In this document: positions 25,101-35,452 of the stretch, one piece after another
How positions within the stretch are numbered: the stretch's first letter is position 1
Layout of the letters: each line of letters opens with the position of its first letter
From: Blastomussa wellsi
Taxonomy: Eukaryota > Cnidaria > Anthozoa > Scleractinia > Plerogyridae
Assembly: GCA_947652115.1 (NCBI GenBank)
Contig: OX393565.1
Coordinates: 6,365,881 to 6,429,880, forward strand
DNA: 64,000 bases
Reading direction: 5' to 3'
Notes under the pieces: generated by a model
Database searches by the model: none
Seen by the model: only the letters and a program-made list of their open reading frames with translations
Told to the model about the DNA's origin: nothing
Position numbers and translations under genes: made by a program

Positions 25101-28100
25101 TTATCATAAATGTGCCCCCCATTTTAGGTTTGGCATATCGTGACGTTTCACAGACTAAAAGTACTTTATGGTCACAAGGGATGTGTTTCTTGTTTGCAGT
25201 TCAGTCAGGAAGTTTTGTAAGTAAAGGTCATGTCATGCCACACGCTTGCAAGTTTTGTTCTTGCTAGTTCCAGGCTCACCCAGGTTTAAAATTAGAGGCG
25301 TGGTGGCCTAATGATTTGCGCGTGGTTTCCGCATCGAACGGTCCGGGGTCGAGCCCTCGCCGGGGCACTGTATTGTGTTCTTGAGCAAAACAGTTTGCTC
25401 TCCTAGTGCCTATATCTCTACCAAGGAGTGTAAAAGGATACCGGCGAAATGAATACTGGGGAATAACCCTGCAGTAGGCAAGAATCCCACCCTAAAGGAG
25501 AAGAAATACTCCGAGTTATTTCATGTTACGAAAACCAGAGATAAGCGCTGGGCTGATCCTGGGCCACTAGACACAAAGACTTATAAAACTTCAGGCTTCT
25601 TTTTCCTAAAATGATAATTCTGCGAAGACGCTTAAGATTCACCCAGCAGCGTTGTATAGCCAAGTAGCTCCGCTGGCCAATGACATATTCATTGATGCTT
25701 TGAAAATCAGCCCTTTGTCATTTCATGCCTTCTACCTGGTTTTAGAGTCACGGGGTCACATGACCGTACCATTCGCATCTGGAGTACAGACACGTGGGAG
25801 TGTGAAGGTGTACTTGAAGGGCATGAAGGTGCGTAAAATTACTATTGTGGCCTTAGAATGTAGTGATTGACGTTTCATTTCTCAATACGATATCCATATA
25901 TTATCAAGCACTTAGTTAATGAGAATAATGATTACCATCTCATCCCAACTTCACGAATCTCCCGATTCCTGGCAAGATCTTTCAATTCACGGAATGATTT
26001 TGTTTTTCTCCAAAAACAGGACTTCTTAGGGTTGACATCCCCGCTGCACTTTGTAAGGAAAATTGATATTTTGATCTTGGGAGGGAGCTGGTGACAAAAC
26101 AGTGTCTTTACTGGAGGTGTAGCGAGGCCAACAGGCTGTCATTTTAGGGTTTTACACTGTTCTTATGTTGGGTTTGGGTGCATTTTCACGCGAACGAGTT
26201 ACTGGCTGGCGCTATATTGCTTGTGCATTGCCTTGCAGCTTCACTGCTCGCGTAAATCTGTAAACAAGAGAGCCTGCTCGCCGGCAGGCGACTGGAGGTG
26301 GAGAAGTCGGCTTTTTGTGGAAAGTTGAGAGTGGAGATGGGTTGGTTAAAGCAGCTACGTCGCGATGTTTTTAAGTCTTTTTTGAAACTTACTGAATTGC
26401 CCTTGAAATGTAGAAAACCTCAAAATGATAGCTCAATGAAGAAGAAAAACACCAAAGATTTGATACTAAACCAAAAAGGAACAATGATGGTTAAGGATGG
26501 CGAAGATTGAGACAGATTGGTCGGATTATGAATGACGAATGTGAAAACTTTAGTCTCAAAGTGCACAAACACTAACGTGGCTCCAGACCGACTGCCTTGG
26601 CTCAAAACTGAATGGTACTTTGATATCGTTTGTTAATCCCCAGGCGCAGTCACGAGTCTTCAGATCGATGGAGGGTACATTGTCAGCGGCTCTGTTGATA
26701 GGTGAGGAGCATTCTTAAGGCTGGTTCTCACTAGCGCATAAGCATAAGCAATCAATCAATCAATCAATCAATCTTTATTTAAACACGAAATCTTATCATA
26801 AAAATGGTCTTCCTAGGAGTCGTGTAAAAAATTACAAAGAACAAATTAACTATATCATCAGAATAACATTACATTAACTAACAAACTAATTAACTAACTT
26901 TCAGTAAAAACCTATATAATAAAAATTTCTCCAATTTACAGTGCACTGAAAATCATCTTTCCCAATTAGTGCCGTTTTAAACAGTTTTAAACTAGGTAGG
27001 TGTCTGATTTCCGATGGAATCTTGTTCCACAGGACAGACCCTCTGTAGTGCAGGCTACCTTTTGCGTATTCCGTTCTTGGTCTGGAGACATAGTAATTTA
27101 TCTCAGAGTTTCTAAGATTGTGTGCGTGTGCGGTTAAATTCTTAGCAACGTTTTGCTTTATGGTTGGTTTACTGCAATAAAATGAACGTGGAAATGTCAA
27201 AATGCTGCCCTCCTCAACACACAGACTAAACAGCGCTGTTCACACTTACTGATTTAGCGTGTGCACTTAGTTTAAGTACTGGAGTTTGTTTCAAGCGTGT
27301 TGGATTGCCTGTCGTTTCCTTGCAGGACTTTAAAATCCTGGGATCTAGAGTCAAGAACGTGTCTTCGAACATTTGTTGGACATCGGGATGCTGTTCTCGC
27401 CGTAAAGGTAAGAACATTAATTATGACTGGGAAAAATGAACTTTCACTCTGCCGAGCCATGTTTTGTGTGATGAAAGTAGAATCGAACATTCACTCTCAC
27501 GGAATTTCACCAGCTCGTGTTTAAACGGGCTGTTAGTATTCCCATGATTGACGATTGGTGCACGACCAGAGGATATAAGAGTCGACGAGAACGTACAAGA
27601 ACTGTCGGCAACTCTAGCTCTGGTCCTTTGATCCAGCCTTGTAACATTAATATATATTTTAAGGTTATTCAATTTCTGGTCGTCGCTACCGTATTTAGGA
27701 GTATTTATTAAATTAAATTCATTGAAATTCATTGCTGTGTTCTTCTGTTATACGCTGTTTAGCAATTAAAGCCCTTCAGATGGATTGTATATTAGAGGAT
27801 AATGCCCGAGACTGAAAGATTGTCCGAAGACTAAACAGTTGGCCGAGAAGCGAAGCTTCGAGGGAAACTGTGAAATTCTTTCAGCCAATGACATTATCCC
27901 CCAATATACCAGTAAAGGGGTTTGTTTATTTTGTAGCCCTCTGATTAATTTCCACAATGCGATTTGTCTTGATTTGCGTACTGTTTTTTTTTTTTTTTAA
28001 CTATGATTTGATTAAAAAGTTAGCGTCTGTTTTGCACTCTTCCATAAAAGTCACGCGACGGGTATCAAATCGGACTGGGTATATTGTATGGTACCCGTCG

Positions 28101-29564
28101 TCCGATTTGTACCACGTGATGTGTTTTGTCCAATTAACGCGCGCAAAAATTAATCGGTGGGTTATAAAACAGGATACCTGACCTCCCGTTAAACAAATTT
28201 GTCATACCCAGCCAAACTCTAAATTCTCGTTAGGAATCCCTCGATATCGAGTTCATTGTTTATTTAGTCGTTAATTTATAAATTCGTTGATGACTGAGTT
28301 CAATGTGGTGTTGCTTTAACACCAATCGAACGCGTCTTTTTTTCTCGCAGGTGCTTGGTAACCTGGTGATAAGTGGGTCCGCGGACGGTATGATTATGTT
28401 CTGGGACCTGGAAACTGGCGAATGCGAGGTTGCTATTCTGGGTCATGAGGGCCCAGTCCACTCTCTTGATTACAATGATAATCAACATTTCTTCTCGTCA
28501 GGAGGGTGAGGAAATTTTATGACTGCCATGCATACTTATCTAGCATTGAGAATTATTGCTAATACAGTTTTGTTTGCATAACAGGGACCATTTAATAAAG
28601 GAATGGGACATCAGTACGTGTACATGTCTGAGATCATTACAGGGACACAAAGGGCCAGTGTTCTGTGTTAAGGTACGATTATGATCTTCATTTTTGTTAC
28701 CATGTTCTCGTGTGCCTTGCGTTTGGCAGCTAATCGATTATGTCCCTTTGCCTGGTTCAATACAAAGCGCGCTTCTGCATATATCTCACTGCTTTTCAAG
28801 TATGAAGCCTTGAACAATTGCTTGGTGTGCATTGTAGTTCTGTCTGAGAAATACTTTGTTTGTTTGTTGCCTTGTCTTTGAAGACTGTTTATGTTAGATA
28901 CGTGAAAGTTGGGGATAGATTATGGTCTGGGGGTGGGGGCAGAATTCTAGTTCTTCCGCAACCTAGGGCCAGTGCACAAGATTTACATTCATTTTCCTAG
29001 TCTGCAAATCGGCGAAACTTACTCAAGTACCTGACAAAGCTGGAACTGCTACTAATGTAATAGTTTCATTGCCATTCTCTTGGACGATATTGCACATTAT
29101 GATAGCGACAGTTCGCTAGTTGGTGTCGATAGTTTTTACGTTTAACGTTATTAGATTACTTCTTTTCATTGGGAGATACTAGCATTGTATGCCACTCTTA
29201 AAATACGTATATTAAATAAAGTTTGTTATTTTATTTTGTTAGAACGGTTTCTGAGATCTTTTTGCTCTGCTTTTACCGACGAATAAGTAGACATCTGTGT
29301 TTGTTTCCAGGCTGTCCCGCACAGGGTCGTATCCTGCTCCGCCGATGGATTCACAAGGATCTGGGACTTACATTGCCCGGATGGAAAGGTTCGTTTTGTC
29401 ACATGACTCGAACAACGCGAAGTCAGTGAAAAGTTCTTCAAAGTTATCAAACAAGCTCATGTTCTCTTCTTGTCTTTTAGGGTCAAAGTAAGGCAATTGC
29501 TGTTCAAGATAATGTCATCGCTCCACACACAATAGAACAAAGTTCTCCCAAAAAAGTTATTTAA
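8743..29564 (+). CDS. FBXW10: F-box/WD-repeat protein (FBXW10-like)
   Basis: Probable SCF ubiquitin-ligase substrate adaptor. Coding exons: 8743-9699, 10222-10328, 11493-11589, 14610-14676, 15797-15943, 17641-17700, 18493-18549, 20166-20410, 21463-21555, 22805-22881, 23503-23554, 24471-24539, 25128-25216, 25746-25828, 26644-26701, 27326-27407, 28351-28505, 28585-28672, 29311-29388, 29481-29564 (TAA). All phases close, giving 914 aa. The F-box spans about residues 362-410 (VPDHVLLNIFSYLNVRSLCQ, then CHRWRFLTNDNRLWKDKI). An acidic/lysine-rich linker follows, then seven WD repeats from about 611 (RIITGSADRTVRVWD, KIISGSWDMTVMVW, LVTGSHDRTIRIW, YIVSGSVDRTLKSWD, LVISGSADGMIMFWD and others), enough for one propeller. 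The start at 8743 has a good context (CCAAAAATGGCG); the open frame extends 5' only into transposon. The end of exon 20166-20410 is uncertain. FBXW10/CDRT1 is the best family guess from domain order and size. Confidence 0.85.
9716..9789. repeat. 74-bp foldback (hairpin) next to first-exon donor
   Basis: GGCAGGTTTTTTGCAGGTCA pairs with its imperfect complement ending AAAAAACCTGCC around an 11-base loop. It starts 16 bp after the donor at 9700 and has the look of a short MITE. Confidence 0.75.
10820..11050 (-). mobile_element. Fragment of a CAGGGCTTCTGATA transposon family
   Basis: Starts CAGGGCTTCTGATATTTTGC and aligns with the reverse complement of the right end of the element at 11684-12363 through about 11050 (GTTTACTTGCCGTA). 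The other end is not found, so it is a partial copy. Confidence 0.65.
11684..12363. mobile_element. 680-bp non-autonomous DNA transposon
   Basis: Left end CAGGGCTTCTGATAATTCGC and right end GCGCAAAATATCAGAAGCCCTG form short inverted termini. Open frames inside (up to 173 codons when fused to the F-box exon upstream) show no transposase resemblance. It lies in the intron after the F-box exon. No convincing target duplication. Confidence 0.75.
12600..12730 (-). mobile_element. SINE tail fragment
   Basis: ATTCTACTCCTCTCTGGATC then GGATGCTAGTCCATTGCAGGG matches the 3' part of the tRNA-derived SINE family (minus strand) also seen at 2061-2302. The head is missing. Confidence 0.55.
13110..13560 (+). 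mobile_element. Non-LTR retrotransposon fragment with internal deletion
   Basis: The frame near 13160-13365 reads TPSLTALFNLSFQ, then WKTAKVIPLFKNGDK, NYQPISILPTISKMLEK, the start of a LINE reverse transcriptase domain. From about 13368 another frame gives IWNGLDTSLRNAESLPAFE and a TAA, the usual C-terminus of such polyproteins. The catalytic core between them is deleted. It lies in an F-box gene intron. Confidence 0.85.
14766..15047 (+). mobile_element. tRNA-derived SINE, near complete copy
   Basis: Head GGCGCAGTGGCCTAATGG (box A-like) and GGTTTGAGCCC (box B-like), then the family body: CACAGTGCCTCTCTTCACCC, GTGTATAAATGGGTACCGG, GGGGAGTAGAAATACTC, GATGGGCCACTAGGCAC, and an AT-rich end near 15047. 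It is the reference copy for fragments at 2061-2302, 12600, 19130, 19545, 22605 and 25293. Confidence 0.85.
16350..16608. repeat. Interspersed repeat shared with 21025-21260
   Basis: Shared blocks: GTTGCCCAT, CTTGCAAAGC, CCGCATAACGGCAACTTTT, AAGTATCAGG, ATTCCGC, GATTTCGCAGGATAATTGTT. No ORF. It is a non-autonomous element of unknown class, located in an F-box gene intron. Confidence 0.65.
17789..17964. mobile_element. 176-bp CAGGG-type MITE with 6-bp target duplication
   Basis: Ends CAGGGTTGTCAGTAGG and TTATTTTGACAACCCTG. ATAATG flanks both sides exactly (17783-17788, 17965-17970). Termini match the element at 60921-61085. Confidence 0.82.
18666..18938. repeat. Minisatellite, about 90-bp unit, three copies
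   Basis: Units begin GTGTC at 18666, 18755, 18847 and (partial) 18933. Each contains GAGAGTTTAGATAC, then GAAAGA, then a CACCAGT/AACCAGT block and CTGCCTTG. Unit lengths are 89, 92 and 86 bp. It is intronic, just downstream of exon 18493-18549. Confidence 0.85.
19217..19465. mobile_element. Miniature PLE-derived palindrome with conserved tail
   Basis: About 200 bp reading AATTTGGTTTTATCAACTGG ... and ending in the exact complement, both arms matching the PLE ends at 6978-8225. A tail follows that ends CACAACAGTTTCTTTAGAAA; the same tail is at 21943-21993 and alone near 56389. No coding sequence. The left half holds a hammerhead-like motif (19270-19317, minus); the right half holds a degenerate one (19322-19373, CCGATGGA). 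Confidence 0.8.
19270..19317 (-). ncRNA. Hammerhead ribozyme-like motif in miniature PLE
   Basis: Same core and stems as 8134-8181: stem I GATTCGCT paired with AGC..TTGAATC, CCGACGA, stem II GGGC/GCTC, GAAAC, GTC. The U4-to-C deviation is retained. Confidence 0.6.
19545..19650 (-). mobile_element. SINE head fragment
   Basis: Minus strand carries the SINE head: GGTTCAAGCCCTGACC as box B, then GCTGTGTTCTTGG and a stretch matching CAGTGCCTCTTC. A poly-G run at 19538-19553 precedes it on the plus strand. A further SINE tail piece (GGGGAGTAGAAATACTCCCAG) is at 19136-19200. Confidence 0.6.
19764..20091. mobile_element. PIF/Harbinger-like MITE, 328 bp, TTA target duplication
   Basis: Ends GGTTACGTCCACACTAA and TTAGTGTGTACGTAGCC are inverted repeats. 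TTA flanks both ends (19761-19763, 20092-20094), as expected for PIF/Harbinger. The interior repeats the GTTTTCAAA/CCGTTTT motif. It ends 74 bp before the coding exon at 20166. Confidence 0.82.
20583..20588 (+). promoter_or_regulatory. Candidate intronic poly(A) signal
   Basis: AATAAA 20 bp after the TAG (20561-20563) that ends read-through of exon 20166-20410, followed by an A-rich stretch and a T-run. It could end a truncated F-box isoform lacking the WD repeats. Confidence 0.4.
20925..20995. repeat. Hairpin repeat, CTCGTTTTCTACGAGCGA type
   Basis: CTCGTTTTCTACGAGCGATA and its complement TATTCGCTCGTAGAAAACTC flank a GC-rich centre (CAACTCGGCTGCGCCTCGTTG) that itself folds. Similar hairpins built on CAACTCGGC occur at 21190-21215 and 40025-40065. 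Confidence 0.7.
21025..21260. repeat. Second copy of the interspersed repeat at 16350-16608
   Basis: Same block order, plus an inserted hairpin (GCCAACTCGGCCTACGGCC) before AAGTATCAGG. No ORF of interest. Confidence 0.65.
21724..21993. mobile_element. Second miniature PLE palindrome with the same tail
   Basis: Inverted ends TAATTTGGTTTTATCAACTG ... and complement. The left half retains PLE sequence up to TAGTTGAATGAAA but with the hammerhead region deleted. The tail TTATACTTCCCACCGACGC and CACAGTTTCTTTAGAAACTT match 19419-19465. Confidence 0.8.
22010..22152 (-). mobile_element. tRNA-like SINE of a second family
   Basis: Minus strand begins GGGCTTCATAGCTCAGTTGG, then TAGAGCG (box A TAGCTCAGTTGG), with GGTTCTATTCC as box B, followed by CTTGAAATTTTTTCAGGAAA and a body containing GTGAAGATCATTCAATTC. 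The acceptor stem does not pair, so this is a SINE head rather than a tRNA gene. Related sequence (CACAGTGAAAGCAAT) recurs near 22418. Confidence 0.75.
22605..22750 (-). mobile_element. SINE fragment (first family)
   Basis: Minus strand head ACGAGGCGCAGTGACATAAT, then GGTTCCACTCCTAGCC and a stretch matching GGGACAAGATACTTCACTC. It lies 50 bp upstream of the exon at 22805. Confidence 0.65.
25293..25590 (+). mobile_element. tRNA-derived SINE, complete but diverged
   Basis: Head GAGGCGTGGTGGCCTAATGA, box B-like GGTCGAGCCC, body blocks TGTAAAAGGATACCGGCG, GGAGAAGAAATACTCCG, CTGGGCCACTAGACAC. Same family as 14766-15047. Confidence 0.8.
26298..26530 (+). repeat. Interspersed sequence related to 49741-50137
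   Basis: A 70-codon frame ends KDLILNQKGTMMVKDGED. The minus-strand frame at 49739-50137 has KEVILNQKGTRMVKNRED plus a similar basic stretch before it. Two diverged copies in introns of different genes indicate a repeat of unknown class. Confidence 0.6.
26749..27204 (-). mobile_element. LINE 3' end with (GATT)n tail
   Basis: The minus-strand frame 27200-26901 has the C-terminal LINE signature YVSRPRTEYAKGSLHYRGSV, then LWNKIPSEIRHLPSLKLFK. It is followed by a 3' UTR, TTTAAATAAAG and a run of GATT repeats (26750-26773), the form of CR1/L2-type ends. It is 5'-truncated and lies between WD-repeat exons. Confidence 0.85.
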
Positions 29565-32500
29565 TGAGAATCGAGCCGGGATGTGGTTTTGCGTCACCTC
29601 ATCGGCTTAAAATAATATTATTTAACAAATTCATACGTTTCGTGCTTTCAATTTCTGTATTGTTCCTGGTTTTTGTTTGCGACCAACAGGCCCGATATGC
29701 TTATGAGCATTGTTGTTTGAGTGCCTGGCCTGGAACTTTAGTCAAGGGATTTCTCGGGATATGCCCCAAAAGACGGTATCTAAAACAAACATTTTTAATG
29801 CCTTGGCCTGGGTAGACGCCATGTTGAAATAGTTTTTATGTATGGTTACGTTATTGTGTGGGCTTTCGTTTTGGTTGCTATGAAACCAATCAACAAGCAG
29901 TAAACAAGTAAACAAACAAAGTATTGACGCTGCTACACTTTTGTTTTGTTTATGAAAGGAGTAATAATAATGCGTGAGGTCAAAAAGCGGCTGTTTATAA
30001 ACTTCTCATAAGGGGAACTAACTTGAATGCAAACTGTTGATTAGACTTTCACAACGAGCGGATTAGGTATGTCGCGACTTCGTCACTCGCGATTGTCGCC
30101 TCGCGACGTTTTGCTCGCTACGCTCGCCTACAGAGGGCGACTTGGTTCAAGTCGAACTGCTGATGTGTGAACTGTTTCTAGGTCACTGAAGATAAGATCT
30201 CGTTATATCAAAAACACGTTGAAAGATAAACATTGTTATCAGTTATGGGAAATACAAGCCGTAGACTTTCATGATATTTTTTACTTTTTGTGCCGTTATT
30301 GCTTTAAACATATGTTAAAAGACTTGGAACATAAATGGGAACCAGGAGATAAAATAAATACAATTACGTAGTAGGGAATGCCTTACAGGAATCTGTAACG
30401 TGTTTTTAAAAGAACAGACGAAGAAATCATCAAAATTCTCAAGATTTTATAAGGTAAAAATAGGTAATCCATGCAGTTATCGGTTAATAGCAGTATTCGG
30501 AAAAGAAGTGATATGGAATTTATTGTTTGAATGAAAAGATATTTTATACGAGGCATGAAATAAGATATTGGTATACTTAGCATTTCAAGTATTTGAGTGA
30601 ATAAAACAAGATATTTAAGTCACATTTCGTCGCTTATTTTGCAGTGTACAATTCTGTTCAAAATAATAACTTTTAATATTAAAAAAAAAATCGATTAACT
30701 GATCATGTATGCCCAGTTCGACCCTGTGGTTTTCTTCGCCGAGAAAAGTCGAGTGCCTTTTCCGATTCCGTGTTTTCTCTCAAATCATTTGGAAACTACT
30801 GACGTAGACGTAGATAAAGTGATGTGTGACTGAGCTATTTTTGCCAGCTTCTGGAAAACGTACGCCTGAGGCTATGACCGGCCTAACGTCACTGCTGAAT
30901 GATGTTAATTAGTTTGGTTATAAGATGACAAAACCTCGTTAATAAACCCACTAATTGTGGAAATGACTCCTCTTACATTCAAAATTTAACGTTTGATAGT
31001 GTTCTCTACTCCTGAGCACTCTCCGCTTTCCTACCAAATCGTCTCCCCTTCACATGAAAGTAAACTATGTTACTCCCTGGGAGACGCACGCTTTCCTGAA
31101 GTTTTTCTTCCGGAACCCAGTTACACACAAAGCCTCCGATCCGTAATTGTTGGTTTCTCAAACAAAAATAAATCCCTTTGTTACAAGCCCCCAACCAAAC
31201 ATCGGAGGTCACTACGTTGCTGAACATAAAATAAGGAATGATAATTTTCTACCGTTTTGCATACCGTTTTCATTATTGAAGCCTACCACTTTCGGAACCT
31301 TTCCTGTTTCAACCCCACTCCCCTCCACGCCTTTGTCCCCCGTTCTGGTAAGACCCCACAAAACCCTTGCTGGATTGATGTGCGAGAATTTTTCGCAACT
31401 TGGTTCACGCTCATCATGGCTGATTGAAATCTACCCTGCTTGCTAGACTAGAAGGACCCCAACCGCTCACTAGAATAAGTAGTTTCTAATTTTGTACAGC
31501 AATCACAAAGCCATAGTATTCAATAAAATACATCGAATGACCACTTCGTGATGATGAACTTCGAGTTGGCAAAAAATTATATATAATTTTATGTTTCTCA
31601 CGTAATTAGATTTAATGACGATGTGTCGAAATCAGTGCCATTCGCCAATTACTGTTTGCTTGAGCGAATCCCAGGAAGAGTGTCAACAATGAAATGAATC
31701 TTTTAATCTTTTGAGGCTATTGTTTCAATAGCACATTAATTAATTAACGTTGAAATCGGTTTTCAAAACACGGTTGTTTTTTTTTTAATATTCTGGGCCC
31801 CTGTTAAATAATTGGACAATTGCGAAACGGCATGCCTCAACATAAGGCCCTGGTTATTGCTGCAATTAAGGGAGTAAAGTGGTGAAAAAGTGCTGGATTT
31901 ATTCAGAAATCGTGACAATTATTATTAATCACTGAAACGTACTCCGTCAATGCAACGCAATATCGTGACTTTCATCGGGGTGGCTTGGAAAGAGATCTGC
32001 GTTTGACGTTACGGTTCAAAACCCTTCAGCTGTGGTGCATGACTTCGTCAACTTTGAGTATACGTTTTTATCGACGGTGAGTAACAGTCAGATTTTTAGA
32101 TCCTATAGCGTCAGACAAATGAATTCAGTCTCTAGAAAAGTTAGTATTTGATCTGATCTCTGCTAAAACGACTCGGGTGATACTCATCAAACGTTTGTGC
32201 TTGCATATTGATATGGGAAGTCATTTGAAACTGGAAAAAGTTGACACTTCACAAGAGATCAGAATATTTAAAACTGTTTTCTGTCTTCATATTTTTACGC
32301 TGAACTAAGTAATTACACGACTTTCAATTTCTCGCTGGTCAACAAACTGCGAAATATGACTTATCAAGGCTATAGTTATTAGCATTGTTGGTGATATTGG
32401 TTCAGTCCCACCGCTGTATTCAAATGTACGAAAATAAGTTAAGAAAAAATAACCTCACATAATTCAGCATTAAAAGGCATTGATTTACTTGTACAAAACT

Positions 32501-33150
32501 TTTTCTTCAAAAGAACTTTTCACAAAAGCATGTGTCATTTGCTGAACTGATAGCAAATTACAATGAGAACGATGTCGCGCGACCTTCTTTCGAAGTTGAT
32601 TAGCGTGGATTAGCACTAAGCTTTGCCTCCTTTGAACTGATTATAGGTCATTAACCAGCGAGTTCCAACGAGATTAAAACCGCGCTTTCTCGCGTTTTCA
32701 CGGCTTTAAATTTGCTTGTCCTGCCTCGGCACCAGATCCAAAAGAAATTAGAGGCACTATTCGAAATCTACATGAGAGTCAAAAGAAATTAATATATTTA
32801 TTTTCTTTTTGGTCGACCTCTTTCTCTCCATTTCCTGACCCGTAATCTATATCAGCATTCCTGTCGAAGTCGATAAAGATAAAAGGATCAATGTGTCATA
32901 TCACTGCGGTAAACCACTAAGCGAGTAAACAATACGATAAATGGCTAAAGCTTTCGAGATTAGCTTAACTTCTACCTTACTTTTCACGGCAAGTTTCTTG
33001 CAAATTGCGGACGCTTTGGTTTGGGTTAGTACAGATGGCCTGGATAATCAAGTGAAAATAGCTTATTGCATATTAATCGAGATTAGGTAGCCACTCTTGA
33101 TGATTAACAATTAGACTGCCCCTCCTGGGCGGGAAAAAATCCCGTTTATG
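29565..33150. other. F-box gene 3' flank and gene-poor DNA
   Basis: Possible polyadenylation signals AATAAA at 30353-30358 and 30600-30605. No coding sequence recognised. Short open frames (up to 99 codons near 31147) have no family resemblance and ordinary intergenic composition. Confidence 0.45.
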
Positions 33151-33319
33151 CAAACGAGGACAAATGTTCCGGAGACATTGTTGCGGACACAAATGTTTCC
33201 CTGTTTGCCCGCGTGCGCAACATTACGTCCGAGACACCAGGAACATTTTTGTCCGCAACATTTTTTTCTGCGTTTGCGCGCGCAACAAATAGTCATGAGC
33301 AACAACGTGTCCTCGTTTG
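33151..33319. mobile_element. Foldback MITE, 169 bp
   Basis: Starts CAAACGAGGACAAATGTT and ends TGTCCTCGTTTG. The inside is partly palindromic (GTTGCGGACA ... TGTCCGCAAC). No coding potential. Confidence 0.65.
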
Positions 33320-33455
33320 CCATCGCCTTTAGAGCTGATTTTTAGACGAAGAACTATTCAGGTTGGAAGGAGGCATGGTACTTCAAGTAAGCAAAGTTTA
33401 AATTTACTAATCAAAAATAGTATTTCTGATGACGTTTTGTACTTGAGGCAAGAGA

Positions 33456-33904
33456 TAGGGTTAGATACATTATGCTCGTAAATTTGACCATTATATTTTA
33501 GCGTCACCCTAAAAATCGTGCCATTATGCCGAAAATTATGCTCGTGTCATACCATTATGCTCGTGTGATGCCGGCTGAAATTTCGCCCTTGAATCCACGG
33601 TACCACCCAAACAAGTTTGGGACCCACGTGACCCGCCTTGGGACTGTTGTCAGGACCTGATATAATGCTGTAACCAGGCCTCTAAACCAGTAACCAAGCC
33701 TTAGAAAGAGCTGCTCGGAATAATCAGACAGGAGGCAAATTCGATATTTTTTCTCCCATTTTCACTGAAAATGGGGAAAATATGAGTTTTGTAGCATTAT
33801 GCTAAAATTATGCTTAAAACTTGGCCATTATGCCAGCATTATACTCGATGCTCTGACTAGGCCATTATGCCCAAAATTATGCCGGCATAATGTATCTAAC
33901 CCTA
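33456..33904. mobile_element. hAT-type MITE, 449 bp, perfect 8-bp target duplication
   Basis: Inverted ends TAGGGTTAGATACATTATGC and GCATAATGTATCTAACCCTA. GCAAGAGA flanks both sides exactly (33448-33455, 33905-33912). An 8-bp duplication indicates hAT. The interior repeats CATTATGC/AAATTATGC motifs. Confidence 0.92.
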
Positions 33905-35452
33905 GCAAGAGAGGGAAAATTGTTTGAATTCTTTGTTGGTTCACGTGTATGGGTGGGTAAGGCAGAATGTAAACTCTGTCCGGGCTTGGTCAGGTAACTA
34001 TACTGGCCATTTGAGAAAGGACTGAATCGCTTTCCTACTCCACAAAGGTATCTTGTTCTCCAGTTGTGTTCATTTATATATATTATCAAAAACATATGAT
34101 TCGATCTTTGTCTAAGATCTTCTAAATTTTTAAGACGATAAATTTTCGTTCGACCTTATAACTGAACTGAAACCGGTACACCTTTGAAGAATTCCGAAAA
34201 TGGCAAGGAATGATTATAAAGAAGGCTCGACTGATGAGAGAGGAGGCAGTAATTGCTCAGACTAACGCACTTCGTCCAGTCTAGATTAATCTGCTGCAGC
34301 CTGAAGATAACACTTTTACAATCTTGACGTAAAATAATTTGAAGTCATTAAAAGGATACCGTAAAATTAACTGGTTTCTTCAGGTTGAAGCAGTCAATTT
34401 GCAAGGTTGAAAACAGATTTAACCTGCATACACACTCGTACATAAACTACCAATGTAGTTGTTGGACATGCTATGCATGGTGATCTAAGCTACAGTTCAG
34501 GGAAATCGAAAACACAGGTAGATTGAGGCGTTCTGTGATACCAACCGCGTGCCCATTGTCTGCTTGACGTTCAAAGGCCGCGGCGAGTGGACCCTGGGAA
34601 GATCCTGGGAACGACGTCGAGCTCGAGTTGACAAGTTATAGTCAGCGGATTACTCATTACAAGTTGAGTGTTTCATTTGTTTTGTTTTTTTCGGTAGTCC
34701 AGCACCTCATATAAACCTATTTTTCATTCGTTCTCCTTGACAATAGACTTCATTGTTATCAGGGCTAGAGGCTTCGTTTAGGATTGTTATCTATTATATT
34801 GTTTCCACGCCCAATGCATTCTCGTTCCCATAGCCCTTTTCGTTTCTCTTAGGCGGCAGGGCCTTGGCACGAAAAACGAAGGGCTCTGGGGACATACTGT
34901 AAAATTCGAAAAATAAGCCCCTCCGTGTATAAGCCCCTCCGTATACAAGCCCCTCCGTATACAAGCCTCCTAAATCTGAAACGCAAAAATACCTCCTATA
35001 ACAAGCCCCTCCGAATATAAGCCCCGGGGGCTTGTATTTGGAAATTATCCTCAATTATATAAACCAAAGCAAACTACACATAAGGGTAGGAAATAGCAAG
35101 GGTTGACAGGCCGCACATCTAGACCGCTGTGAAAGCATTTGTCGACCTTTTAAAGTTTTGCTCTAACGAGTGTACCTTTTAAGGATTTTCCTTTCTTATA
35201 AGATATTATTGGTGGTTTTTTGAAAATTTGTCGAAGCATTGGTTGATTTTGTATAATGCGCCATTTGTTAATCAAGGCTCCTTTAATGTTTGACACAGAT
35301 GGTTGGTACTGTGTAACAAAAGACAATATCTCTTTACTTTTTCTGTTGTTTTCTTTAAGCGCTGATTCTCTTCCAGTGAATTCTATTTCTTACTATTAAC
35401 TTGTTATGAATTTCTAGCCAAAATATTCCTGTTCTTTGGCCATTTCAACTTT

